This document shows positions 1 through 9,789 of a stretch of 64,000 nt of DNA, piece after piece. The notes under the pieces are model-generated. The model saw nothing but the letters and a program-made list of their open reading frames with translations, was not told the origin of the DNA and made no database searches. Both the position numbers and the translations under genes were made by a program. The DNA is from Ligustrum vulgare (Eukaryota > Streptophyta > Magnoliopsida > Lamiales > Oleaceae): assembly GCA_963555705.1 (NCBI GenBank), contig OY743180.1, positions 31,590,129-31,654,128 on the forward strand. Direction: 5' to 3'. How positions within the stretch are numbered: position 1 is the first letter of the stretch; each line of letters begins with the position of its first letter.

Positions 1-506
1 TGCCGCCACCCCCAACTGTTTTGTGGTCGACACACTAATTCAAAGAGCAATCTTGAAAAGAATTCTCAAAAGTCCTCAAGAATAAAATTATCGATGCACG
101 TTGTTAAATTCTAGATCAAGCCGTAACAATTCCATAAAACATTTTTAGTTACTTAAGAAGGTTAAAAAGAAAAAGAAAAAGAAAAAGAAAAGGAAAACGC
201 AACTGTTCAAGCAGATCATACCAGTCCATCAGAATTCTAAGCCATAAACAACCTAATTGAGCAAAAGACGATTTTGTCCAAACATATAAAATTTAGCTTC
301 CAAGGTATACATAGATAGGCACACAGATACAAACACGTGAAGCTCGTGACACATGGATCCGAATATTATCCCTTTCGAGGAACAAAATGAATCGAGCAAC
401 CATCAAGATTAGAAAAATTAGCGATTTACTGGAGATTTACAGTAATTAAACATTGAAAACCCTAAATTGAGACTTTAGAAATGCATACCTTGCCAAGAGA
501 ACCCAT
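1..506 (-). CDS. Possible 5' end of a host gene (exon 1, intron, start of exon 2), partial
   Basis: On the minus strand an ATG at 506-504 opens six codons (MGSLGK) that end at 489 in a good plant splice donor (AAG|GTATGC). A possible acceptor, CACAAAACAG, ends at 16, and the last 15 bases of the window on that strand continue the same frame (LGVAA). The intron would be about 473 bases, AT-rich and stop-containing, and includes an AG-rich purine run. The gene would continue off the left edge. No domain can be named from eleven residues. It is the only place on the left side where the sequence looks like a host gene rather than a repeat. Chance is a real alternative because the exons are so short; transcript data would decide. 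Confidence 0.3.
166..199. repeat. GAAAAA-type microsatellite
   Basis: A purine run made of GAAAAA units, inside the putative intron of the left-edge gene. Confidence 0.8.
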
Positions 507-1239
507 TTTTTTCCCCCCCTCTAAAACGAAATGGAAATTTTCCAATGCTTTGAAGAGACGCGATATAATGGAAAATAATTCCAACTTTGAAGCAGGAATA
601 TCTGCAGGTGCAAAGACAAATTTGTCCCTCCGTGTTAAATATTAATGTCCAGGTTAATTGTATTGGGGCCAGTCAAACAAGGTGGTTTGGTAATTTCCAC
701 GAAGAAATCAAGTTCAATTAGGACATAATTTGATTGATTTGATTCTCACTGGTGCAGTTGTTTTCTCAATTTTTTTTCACATTGGGTATGTGTTTGATAT
801 TACAAACTATGCGTCTTCCTAAGTATAAATGTTATTTCATCAACTACATTATATCATTATGTGTATCACCCCCTCACATTGAGGTGTGATCGCTCATTAT
901 GAGGTCGATCTCACACTCACCAATGTAAGATGATGTACGAAAATAGAGTGAGTATAATAATATTACTCATTTTTAATTACTCACATTATCCAAAATCGTT
1001 TTTCAACCAATGGTGCAGTTGTCTTCTCAAATTATTTTCACATTGCGTACGTGTTTGATATTACAAACTACGCATTTTCTTAAATTATTTTTATTTACGC
1101 ACATTATCCAAAATCATTTTTCAACCAAGTATTTACCTCCAAAACATCACACAACAAAAAGAAATGTCAATCAGAGACTCGTGATGCTCAATTTTTTGAG
1201 CACAACTCGAGTTTTGAATACAATGTAAATCATACAAAG
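507..1239. other. Intergenic DNA with two interleaved local direct repeats
   Basis: No coding signal. A roughly 70-bp segment starting GGTGCAGTTG at 751-821 recurs at 1012-1083, and a 32-bp segment ending TTTTTCAACCAA at 979-1010 recurs at 1096-1128, with a few mismatches in each. Between them, 868-935 is an imperfect inverted repeat (ACATTGAGGTGTGA against a reverse-complemented ACATTGGTGAGTGTGA), probably the remains of a small foldback element. Confidence 0.6.
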
Positions 1240-1294
1240 GCTAAATTAATCAACTTGATCCACGATTGGCTCATGTTGATTAATTTAGCATTTG
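1235..1294. repeat. Foldback with 15-bp perfect arms
   Basis: GCTAAATTAATCAAC (1240-1254) and its exact reverse complement (1275-1289) surround a 20-base loop; the pairing extends outward by about five more bases with a mismatch. No target duplication is evident, so whether this is a MITE end or a simple palindrome is open. Confidence 0.7.
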
Positions 1295-1677
1295 TTTGAT
1301 AAACCGTTTATAAATGACTATTTATAAATGATTATAAATAGTGATGTGCCAATAATTTAATGATTTATTTTTTTCAAAAAATAAAAAATTGTAGACGAAA
1401 ATTTTTTATCAATCGAAATTGTTGACTTTTCAAAAATAAATTGTCAAATGAAATCTTACCACGTGGTCATATATATATATATATAAAAATTATAAACAAA
1501 TTTTACCAAACAGAGTCTTCTATTTCGTAACTTACCTTCGTCTGGTAAACTTGTTTATATATAAGTTAATAAATAACATATTTTTTTAAAATTATTTTTT
1601 AATCACACATTTACCAAAATCGCTTTTCAAAAAAATATTTTATTTTGAAAATATCACATTCTTTATTTAAAAATAAT

Positions 1678-1709
<32 letters not shown>

Positions 1710-2036
1710 ATAAAAAAATCTTTTACCAGACAGATTATAAATAAATTTTTTAATAAAACTTTCTCCAAACCACTTTTTAACTATACATTTTTTACAACCA
1801 TTTTTAAACCAAATATTTGACTAACAATGTACTATAAACATGACATTTCTTCAAAATATTTTTTAATCACACATTTTATGTAGAAAATATTTTTTTATAA
1901 GAAATTTTAGACAGCCAAAATAGAGTATAACATATTTTTGTCTTTTTAGTTTATGAAATTTTCCTACATTAAATTTTGGTATATAGAAAATATAGGCAAA
2001 GAATTGCCACATGGCTCTGTTCGGTAACACTATAGC
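1288..2036. repeat. Cluster of decayed MITEs with TTTGGTAAA / GTTTATAAA-type ends
   Basis: Several short AT-rich units start with variants of TTTGATAAACCGTTTATAA, TCTGGTAAACTTGTTTATA or similar, and end with inverted versions such as TTTTACCAAACAG (about 1505) and TTTTACCAGACAG (about 1723). The interiors contain AATCACACATTTTAC-like blocks. A cleaner member lies at 49119-49246. Individual boundaries cannot be set by eye. No genes are present. Confidence 0.5.
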
Positions 2037-2046
2037 AAATATAAAT

Positions 2047-2654
2047 AAGAATGACAACGGGACAGGTATGAGGCAGGGATGCTTTTCCCCATCCCCGACC
2101 CATTAATGATTTATTATCCCCGTTTATGTCCCCTTTTGTTTTTCTTTTTTTTTTTTTTTTGTTTTTATTTAAGTTTTAAAATAATTTTATGCAGATAGTA
2201 TAAGGAAACATGCAAGAACAACTCTAATATTTTCTAAATCTAATAATCTTTACACATTATTTGGATATATATTCATCTTGGTTTGTGTCTTTATTTAATA
2301 TTTGATTAGATGAGAAAATACAACTCGATAAGCTTAATAAATAATAATCAGTAACTTTTTCAAAATAAGTATTTAAAGTTTATGATTTGATAAGTAATAA
2401 ATTTTTTGTGCAAGAAATTTTGACATCATAGGACTTTTGTACAGATAATATAAGACTTTATTTTTTGGCTTTTTAAATTTTAATACAACTTGTTAATTGA
2501 GGATATAGATTGGGGATGAGGATAAGACGGTCATCCTCATCCCCGCCCCGTCCCTGGTTCAGGGATGCTTTTTCATCATCATCCCCGTCCCATCCCCGTC
2601 TTTGTCGGGGGTTCTCCGTCATGTTCGGGTATTCTCCGCCCCATTGTCATCCCT
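2047..2654. mobile_element. 608-bp MITE with CCCCG-rich inverted ends and a 10-bp target duplication
   Basis: The left end AAGAATGACAACGGGAC and the right end, read in reverse complement AGGGATGACAATGGGGC, are inverted repeats. Both sub-ends are rich in CCCCATCCCCG / CCCCGTCCC runs. The identical 10-mer AAATATAAAT flanks it (2037-2046 and 2655-2664). It inserted into another MITE, whose halves lie at about 2020-2046 and 2655-2780. There is no ORF. A 10-bp duplication would suit a Mutator-like origin (typically 9-11 bp), but the ends are not recognisable enough to assign the superfamily. Confidence 0.75.
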
Positions 2655-2780
2655 AAATATAAATTAGTTTAGGTTTTTGAGGTAAAATGTGTGGTTAAAA
2701 AGTAGAGAAAGAAAATATGTGTGATTAAAAAGTGGTTTGAGATATTTTGTTGTTTATAAATTAATTTATAAATTGTAGTG
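2655..2780. mobile_element. Right half of the MITE that hosts the 608-bp insertion
   Basis: With the left piece at about 2020-2046 removed from its insertion, this sequence aligns with the MITE at 49119-49246: both have GGTAACACT, then TTGAGGTAAAATGTGTGG and TTAAAAAGTA in the same order, then TTTATAAAT blocks. Confidence 0.55.
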
Positions 2781-3577
2781 ATTACATTAAAGAACAGATG
2801 ATAGTAACAAGTTCCACGTGGTTAGGTGGTAGGACTTGTAGCAATGGTCTATGTTGGTGTGTAATTCCTACCCTTTTGAGGGGATGATTGTAGTTATCTG
2901 ACCTTAAGTTTGGACAATTACGAGTGTTTTAGGGTATGATTCTACTAAATTGTGTATTGGTTTTAATTGGCCTAGGGAAAACTCGAATTTAAATGCATTT
3001 AGAATCTTAACGAGGAAAAATGACCAAAATTGTACAAAATGGCAAAGTGGGACCGAACTGTAAACTTTTAAAAGTTGAAAGACCAATAGTGCAATTATTA
3101 AATGGTCAAATTGAAATGAAAATATAGGGACTCAATTGAAGAAGTCATAAAAATGGAGGACTAAATGTGTAATTACGCAGGGTCAAAGTGAAAATAAAAG
3201 AAAAAGGGTAGCCTATGTGATCACAAGACACAATCTGCGCAGCACGTGACAAATTTCTTTTTATGGAAATGAAATTAGCTGTTGGCCCTATTTTTGGACT
3301 CCGACTATTGCATGAAATTAGGTGGTGTTTGATATACCCATTTGCCAGGGAACTTGGACAACATTTTCCAACTTTTCACATTTTATTGAAGTTTGATACA
3401 CTAATTTTTCCTTGGAAAATCACTTTTGTACTTTGCATTGTTTTGGTGGGACCAATTCTCAAGACTTAGGAGATAAATGGTTTCCTACTTTGCATGGCAA
3501 ACATTAAACGTCACGTTTGATCATTTTTATTGTTGTTAATTGGCTTATGTTTTTTTTTCAAAAATTAACATTATTAT
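2781..3577. other. Intergenic DNA, possible old LTR fragment
   Basis: No coding signal. Stretches such as the repeated pattern of gggactcaattgaa and ggaggactaaatgtg around 3100-3170 resemble the degenerate repeats inside chromovirus LTRs (compare 61090-61330). Nothing else is recognised. Confidence 0.35.
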
Positions 3578-4277
3578 TGATTGGTACAATTTCATAACGA
3601 CCAAAGATGGGCTTGGGGTTCGTAGCAGGACAGGTCAGCCCATCTTGGTAATAAGGCCTGCCTATCCACCCGAACTCACTATAGTCAGTGACCGACGAAC
3701 TATAGGTCGGGCAAAAATGCCCGGTCATACATGGGCCTGCCCATATACCCGATCTCATTAGGATCTTCTTTACACTTACCTATCGGATGTACTTCTAGCC
3801 CAGGCTTTCCCGACCACATCTTTTTTATTCCTAGTATGCTGATGATCGATACATCCCGACCACATTACTCATAAAGGCCCAATACAAAATGGGACTCTAA
3901 GCACTCTTCATTTATAGGCTTCATCAATGGGCTACCTTCTTGGACCCCCCAAGTTAAGACGTAGCCTATAAGGAAACATCCTAAAAAGGGGGAGCTCAAT
4001 TCTTGTAAGGTTAGAATTCTTCCTAAAATTTTAGAATTCAGTCCTATAAATACAGCTCCTTTGATCACGAACTATTCATTCATTATTCTTTACGTATTTT
4101 CAATTAAATATTCTCTCTCTACTTTTCTCCAAAATACTAATTCTCACATCGGATGGGCGACATGGACAATCCTCCTCGCCTTTTTGCAGGTCATCTAAGG
4201 CGAATCTGTTCATCTTTTCCAGTGATCAAGCAACTCCAGATCTTGCCATGTCAAGGTTAGGAATTTTTACAACATCA
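3578..4277 (+). repeat. 5' LTR of the Tat element
   Basis: Begins TGATTGGTACAATTT and ends near TTTTTACAACATCA. It aligns with 22135-22776 through long shared blocks, for example GGACCCCCCAAGTTAAGACG and GCAAGCAACTCCAGATCTTG-like segments. A promoter TATA box lies inside at 4045. Confidence 0.8.
4045..4052 (+). promoter_or_regulatory. TATA box of the Tat 5' LTR
   Basis: TATAAATA about 230 bp before the LTR end, followed by a T/C-rich stretch, the usual plant LTR promoter layout. The 3' LTR has TATAAATG at the equivalent place. Confidence 0.6.
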
Positions 4278-4278
4278 A

Positions 4279-4295
4279 TTGGCATCGTCCGTGGG
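4279..4295 (+). other. Degenerate primer-binding site of the Tat element
   Basis: TTGGCATCGTCCGTGGG directly after the LTR resembles the TTGGCGCCGT-type priming site known from Tat elements, with changes. Confidence 0.55.
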
Positions 4296-4992
4296 AAAAG
4301 ACACAATTAGCTGTGGTTAGTCTGTCAAGCTCGTCCCTCCGCTTCCACTGGACAACCCCTTCCGGCCAACACCTCGGCTGAAGAGGAGAATCCTCCACCT
4401 CTTGAAGATGTAGGGAAAGAACAAGATCCAAAAGTCACGCCGGACAATGAACTAGTTAGTCGAGAAGATTTCAACAAACTCCAACAGCAGCTCCGTGAAC
4501 TCCGTCAAACTCTTCAGCAACAGAATAATCGTCAAGTACAACCTGACCGAAACACTTTGGGAACGATTCCCAGGGAAGATCACAGGCCAATTAATCCTGT
4601 AGGTGACAATTCCACGGGAATCGGTGGTGCCCATCCAATGACTGAGGGATTTGGCAACTTGACACGGCGGGAATTTCAAGAATTATTCAGGAAGGAATTG
4701 CAGACGGGATAAGGAAAAACACGCAAGGTCGAACCTCTTTCACGAGAAGAACCCCTTGCACCCCTGAAATAACGTCGTACCCCTTACCAGAAAGATTCAA
4801 ATATCCTCGGATAAAAGAATACGATGGAATTACAGATTCTAACAACCACTTGAATACCTACTACACTGATGTCATGGACATGCAGAATGCTCCTGACCAA
4901 ATACTATGCAAAGCTTTCCTGCAAACCTTAACCAACTCTGCTCGAGACGAGTTTTCTACAATACCATCAGGATCAATCTCTTCCTTCGCTGA

Positions 4993-5927
4993 TGATGAGA
5001 ACCCGGGAGGGGGTCCTCGTCGTAGCTCGCGGAATAACGCTTGGAAAGTTCCGAATCCAGGTTGGAAGGACGATAACAATGCAACCCCGACCTCACGACG
5101 CAAGAACCAGGGGTATATTAAACTCGAGACCCGTTACGATGCGGAGATAAGAACCACAAAGGTGGAACGCCACAAGGAATGTCCAGATCCTTGATAAGTT
5201 CAATTGATTTGAACGCCACAAATATCCCACAATATTTGATATGTTCGAAGTTTGTTCAATTCCAGAACAATGTTGAGAAAACACTCAATATAATTTTCAT
5301 TCATAAAAATATTCTATTTTTACATTGAATGGAAAAGCATATAAATAGGCAAAATAAAACCTAATCGCTAACTGACTCTGAATAGAATTCTAATTAGGCT
5401 AAAATACCTAAAATAACTAAAATACCAAAATAACCAAAATTAGAAAAAGAATTAAAAACAATTAAAGGAAATACAAATCAACTGAAATACTAAAATCCCG
5501 AAAAATCTGATTTGCACCGCTTATGGCCGTAAAAGTCGTACTTACGGCCGTAAGTCCTTCTCTGTTCAAAATGTCACCATATTAGTTACGGCCGTGAGGA
5601 TCGATGTTACAAAATCTTGGGTTACGGCCGTGAGACATTTATTACGGCCGTAAGTCTTCTATTTCATTTTACGGCCGTAAGAAGATATGTTACGGCCGTG
5701 AAGGCCTTTCTGTCCAAAATCCGCCAATAGCATTTTACGGCCGTAAAATAACTTGTTACGGCCGTGAGTCTGCTTCTGCCCAATTTTCTGATCCTTTGAC
5801 ATTAATTGATCTGATTAGAATCTCGACTCGAGCCCAACATGAAACTTGTTCATTTTCCCATGTAGAATATTGTTGAATTGCCCGTATCTTGATTTCTCAT
5901 TTTTGACGCCTTTTCCGGATCACATCA
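4993..5927 (-). repeat. LTR copy A, inverted (935 bp)
   Basis: Reverse complement of the LTRs at 6116 and 8855. By eye only isolated differences were seen (for example near 5119, and a single base near 5540). It contains nine ACGGCCGT-type palindromes at 5523-5765. Confidence 0.9.
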
Positions 5928-6112
5928 TCCCCTCTTCCTTTAAGATGATTCGTCCCGAATCATAAAACTGTTCTTGGCTTGCTCACTTGGTTTAGCCTCG
6001 AACCTTCTTCGTACAAGCAATGTTTGATCTGATGTTCTCCGAACCTGCTTGACTTCTTGTTTTGGCTTGAATTATAGATTTTCCCGTCAAGCCCACCCTG
6101 ATTCGTACCATT
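5928..6112 (-). repeat. Inverted copy of the element's 3' internal end
   Basis: Reverse complement of 8670-8854. It starts (reading inward) with the complement of the polypurine tract and breaks off at the complement of 8670/8671, immediately after the element's second, internal polypurine tract. Three or four non-templated bases (TTGA) follow before LTR B. Confidence 0.9.
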
Positions 6113-6115
6113 TGA

Positions 6116-7050
6116 TGATGTGATCCGGAAAAGGCGTCAAAAATGAGAAATCAAGATACGGGCAATTCAACAATATTCTACATGGGAAAATGAACAAGTT
6201 TCATGTTGGGCTCGAGTCGAGATTCTAATCAGATCAATTAATGTCAAAGGATCAGAAAATTGGGCAGAAGCAGACTCACGGCCGTAACAAGTTATTTTAC
6301 GGCCGTAAAATGCTATTGGCGGATTTTGGACAGAAAGGCCTTCACGGCCGTAACATATCTTCTTACGGCCGTAAAATGAAATAGAAGACTTACGGCCGTA
6401 ATAAATGTCTCACGGCCGTAACCCAAGATTTTGTAACATCGATCCTCACGGCCGTAACTAATATGGTGACATTTTGAACAGAGAAGGACTTACGGCCGTA
6501 AGTCCGACTTTTACGGCCATAAGCGGTGCAAATCAGATTTTTCGGGATTTTAGTATTTCAGTTGATTTGTATTTCCTTTAATTGTTTTTAATTCTTTTTC
6601 TAATTTTGGTTATTTTGGTATTTTAGTTATTTTAGGTATTTTAGCCTAATTAGAATTCTATTCAGAGTCAGTTAGCGATTAGGTTTTATTTTGCCTATTT
6701 ATATGCTTTTCCATTCAATGTAAAAATAGAATATTTTTATGAATGAAAATTATATTGAGTGTTTTCTCAACATTGTTCTGGAATTGAACAAACTTCGAAC
6801 ATATCAAATATTGTGGGATATTTGTGGCGTTCAAATCAATTGAACTTATCAAGGATCTGGACATTCCTTGTGGCGTTCCACCTTTGTGGTTCTTATCTCC
6901 GCATCGTAACGGGTCTCGGGTTTAATATACCCCTGGTTCTTGCGTCGTGAGGTCGGGGTTGCATTGTTATCGTCCTTCCAACCTGGATTCGGAACTTTCC
7001 AAGCGTTATTCCGCGAGCTACGACGAGGACCCCCTCCCGGGTTCTCATCA
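6116..7050 (+). repeat. LTR copy B, direct (935 bp)
   Basis: TGATGTGATCC ... GGTTCTCATCA, followed after two bases by the priming site. It has a TATA-like ATTTATAT near 6698 and palindromes at 6278-6520. Short ORFs in it recur in all LTR copies simply because the LTR is repeated. Confidence 0.9.
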
Positions 7051-7392
7051 TATGGTATCAGAGCTGGACTCTGGATTCAGGTTCTTGTGTTTTTTTCTAT
7101 CCAGTTTGATTTTTATGTTTATCATCGAGTCCCATAAAAATCATCCATATCCTATTTTTGTTATTTGAGTCTTTGTTTTCAATTTTTCTTGTTCTTCTTG
7201 CCAGTAAATTTTTTTCCAGTTTGATCCATAAGAGTCGTCCTAAAAAAATCAAAAGTGTTTTTCTTATTCGATTGTTTTCCAAATCCTGTCCCGTTTGTTT
7301 TGTTGCGTTCGTGTCGAATTTTCGGATTTTATTAAAAAAAAAAAATTATTATTTTTTTTAATTTTTATTAATTCCGAAAATTCATCATAATT

Positions 7393-7434
<42 letters not shown>

Positions 7435-7621
7435 ACTCCGAAATTCAAGAACCACTTTCTTGAATCTCTGCAATATTCTTGATATTCTTTCCTTTCGAGT
7501 CCAATTCAAGAACCACTTTCTTGAATTTCTTTAAAACTCTTGATATTGTTTTCCTTTCCAAGTCAAAATTAAAATTCATTATTAGTCCTTGTGTCAAACT
7601 ATTATTCCATTCCATTCCACA
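7051..7621 (+). other. Leader of the non-autonomous element
   Basis: Untranslated stretch with T-rich tracts and a long poly-A run (about 7397-7431). Two imperfect copies of a block starting TTCAAGAACCACTTTCTTGAA occur at about 7445 and 7505; each block is itself an inverted repeat. The related element at 15740 has one such block at about 16807. Confidence 0.6.
7053..7068 (+). other. Primer-binding site, initiator Met-tRNA type
   Basis: TGGTATCAGAGCTGGA starts two bases after LTR B. TGGTATCAGAGC is the standard complement of the 3' end of plant initiator Met-tRNA. Confidence 0.9.
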
Positions 7622-8617
7622 ATGTCCAAATTTCACGAAAATTCATCATCTAGGAAAGATAACCATCAATCTTCTCTGCTTGTCATGATGGAAAAACGGT
7701 TTGAGGAGTTATTTGCAAAATTGGAAGCGAAACTTGATGCGAGATTAGATATGAAGTTTGGGAAGGGTAAGAACTCGGTAGATATGCATAGTGCAGAACT
7801 TGCTCAACGACGTGAAAAGGAATATAGGCGTATCCATAAACCTAGGGTTGGGATTGGAGTTGATTGGGATGAAGAGATTAATGCGAGGGCGCTTTTGAAG
7901 ATTCGAACAGAAATTTATGAGGAAATGATGATGTATGAACGGAAGGCTAGAAAAGAAGCTAAGTTAAGAAAGAGGGAAAGTGAAAGGGAGGCTGAAGCTA
8001 AATTACAACATGGTGAAAGTGAGATTGGAGGGGATTTAAAATTGGAGTCTCAGGATATGAATGTTGAAAAGGAGGGAGACTTGAAACATGAATTAGAAGT
8101 AGTTGAAGAGACACCGAATTTTGTGGTAGAAGATGAAAAGGTGGAGTTAGGTGATCAAACTCCAATATTTGATGAGGAAAAATTGGAAGTTGGGGATGAA
8201 GAATTAGAAGAGGTGGTAGAGTCCAAAAATTTGGAAGAGGAGGTTGTGCGTGAGAACGTGGAGCTAGAAGAATTGGTTGAGTTTGGGAGTAAAAAAATAG
8301 AAGAGGTTGAGCAAGATTTTGCAAAGAAGGAAGGAGGTGAAGAGCGGAATTTTGTTGTTGGGAAAAATGAATCGGAAATAATTCATCATGAATACAAGGA
8401 TCCATACCTTGTGCATGGAGACGCTAACATTTCCCTCCCCATTTTTGTTAAATCTTTCTTGCAGGTTTATTGTGTATGGAAGTTTGATTTACATCAACCT
8501 TGGTCAATTCTCCTCGTATTTCAATACCTTCTTGTCTACAAATTGGAGGAGCATCATTTATTGAATACATGTCAGGGAGTCGACAGTTTTCCGTTTGATC
8601 CAGGAGGTACAGTTTGA
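7622..8617 (+). CDS. Acidic ORF of unknown function in the non-autonomous LTR element (331 aa)
   Basis: I chose the ATG at 7622 rather than the upstream 7589 because the product then begins MSKFHENSS, matching MSNSHENA of the related element, and both products become 331 residues. The N-terminal third is basic with predicted helix (KPRVGIGVDWDEEI, EIYEEMMM); the middle is very Glu/Val rich with repeat-like phrases (LKHELEVVEETPNF, EKVELGDQTPIFDEE); the C-terminal part has EYKDPYLVHGDANISLP, KSFLQVYCVWK and FPFDPGG. No zinc knuckle, protease, RT or integrase motif is visible. The same blocks are kept in the ORF at 16887, which suggests selection on the protein. It could be a diverged Gag-like packaging protein; that is inference. 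Confidence 0.7.
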   Translation: MSKFHENSSSRKDNHQSSLLVMMEKRFEELFAKLEAKLDARLDMKFGKGKNSVDMHSAELAQRREKEYRRIHKPRVGIGVDWDEEINARALLKIRTEIYEEMMMYERKARKEAKLRKRESEREAEAKLQHGESEIGGDLKLESQDMNVEKEGDLKHELEVVEETPNFVVEDEKVELGDQTPIFDEEKLEVGDEELEEVVESKNLEEEVVRENVELEELVEFGSKKIEEVEQDFAKKEGGEERNFVVGKNESEIIHHEYKDPYLVHGDANISLPIFVKSFLQVYCVWKFDLHQPWSILLVFQYLLVYKLEEHHLLNTCQGVDSFPFDPGGTV

Positions 8618-8635
8618 TTTTTCAAGAACAACACC

Positions 8636-8670
8636 ATGATTCGGGACGAATCATCCTAAAGAAGGAGGGA
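8636..8670 (+). other. Second (internal) polypurine-tract module
   Basis: The palindrome-containing stretch GATTCGGGACGAATCATC, followed by a purine run AAAGAAGGAGGGA (8658-8670), is repeated at 8819-8854 (there AAAGGAAGAGGGGA). The inverted copy at the element's left end begins exactly after this internal tract. Confidence 0.8.
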
Positions 8671-8818
8671 ATGGTACGAATCAGGGTGGGCTTGACGGGA
8701 AAATCTATAATTCAAGCCAAAACAAGAAGTCAAGCAGGTTCGGAGAACATCAGATCAAACATTGCTTGTACGAAGAAGGTTCGAGGCTAAACCAAGTGAG
8801 CAAGCCAAGAACAGTTTT

Positions 8819-8854
8819 ATGATTCGGGACGAATCATCTTAAAGGAAGAGGGGA
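8819..8854 (+). other. Polypurine tract before the 3' LTR
   Basis: AAAGGAAGAGGGGA (8841-8854) immediately precedes the TGATGTG start of LTR C; it primes plus-strand DNA in LTR elements. Confidence 0.9.
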
Positions 8855-9789
8855 TGATGTGATCCGGAAAAGGCGTCAAAAATGAGAAATCAAGATACGG
8901 GCAATTCAACAATATTCTACATGGGAAAATGAACAAGTTTCATGTTGGGCTCGAGTCGAGATTCTAATCAGATCAATTAATGTCAAAGGATCAGAAAATT
9001 GGGCAGAAGCAGACTCACGGCCGTAACAAGTTATTTTACGGCCGTAAAATGCTATTGGCGGATTTTGGACAGAAAGGCCTTCACGGCCGTAACATATCTT
9101 CTTACGGCCGTAAAATGAAATAGAAGACTTACGGCCGTAATAAATGTCTCACGGCCGTAACCCAAGATTTTGTAACATCGATCCTCACGGCCGTAACTAA
9201 TATGGTGACATTTTGAACAGAGAAGGACTTACGGCCGTAAGTCCGACTTTTACGGCCATAAGCGGTGCAAATCAGATTTTTCGGGATTTTAGTATTTCAG
9301 TTGATTTGTATTTCCTTTAATTGTTTTTAATTCTTTTTCTAATTTTGGTTATTTTGGTATTTTAGTTATTTTAGGTATTTTAGCCTAATTAGAATTCTAT
9401 TCAGAGTCAGTTAGCGATTAGGTTTTATTTTGCCTATTTATATGCTTTTCCATTCAATGTAAAAATAGAATATTTTTATGAATGAAAATTATATTGAGTG
9501 TTTTCTCAACATTGTTCTGGAATTGAACAAACTTCGAACATATCAAATATTGTGGGATATTTGTGGCGTTCAAATCAATTGAACTTATCAAGGATCTGGA
9601 CATTCCTTGTGGCGTTCCACCTTTGTGGTTCTTATCTCCGCATCGTAACGGGTCTCGGGTTTAATATACCCCTGGTTCTTGCGTCGTGAGGTCGGGGTTG
9701 CATTGTTATCGTCCTTCCAACCTGGATTCGGAACTTTCCAAGCGTTATTCCGCGAGCTACGACGAGGACCCCCTCCCGGGTTCTCATCA
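8855..9789 (+). repeat. LTR copy C, direct (935 bp)
   Basis: Same length and, by eye, the same sequence as LTR B. It ends GGTTCTCATCA and is followed by the target duplication GCTGA. Palindromes at 9017-9259. Confidence 0.9.

Larger units (their letters stand above)
4993..9789 (+). mobile_element. Rearranged non-autonomous LTR retroelement: inverted LTR, LTR, internal region, LTR
   Basis: Target duplication GCTGA at 4988-4992 and 9790-9794. From left to right: a reverse-complemented LTR (4993-5927) with 184-185 bp of reverse-complemented 3' internal sequence (5928-6112), a few extra bases, then a standard element (LTR 6116-7050, priming site, one ORF, polypurine tract, LTR 8855-9789). All three LTRs are 935 bp and nearly identical by eye, so the insertion is young. 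Both junctions with the host are the U5 end (TGATGAGAACC inverted, GGTTCTCATCA direct). The normal U3 end (TGATGTGATCC) is internal. No pol is encoded, so it must rely on other elements. The single target duplication shows that the whole structure integrated as one unit. Confidence 0.9.

Noticed and set aside
7053..7068. tRNA-like sequence after LTRs (also 16455 and 35409)
   Set aside because: Only about 12-16 bases complementary to a tRNA 3' end; these are priming sites, not tRNA genes. No tRNA or rRNA gene was seen.
6759..7137. Short ORFs of 60-80 residues that recur unchanged at 4861-5284, 6759-6950 and 9498-9689
   Set aside because: They lie in the repeated LTR. Identity reflects LTR duplication, not protein conservation.
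7998..8405. 135-codon minus-strand ORF rich in Leu/Pro/His
   Set aside because: It is the shadow of the Glu-rich sense ORF (GAA/GAG codons read backwards) and has a parallel shadow at 17230-17610.
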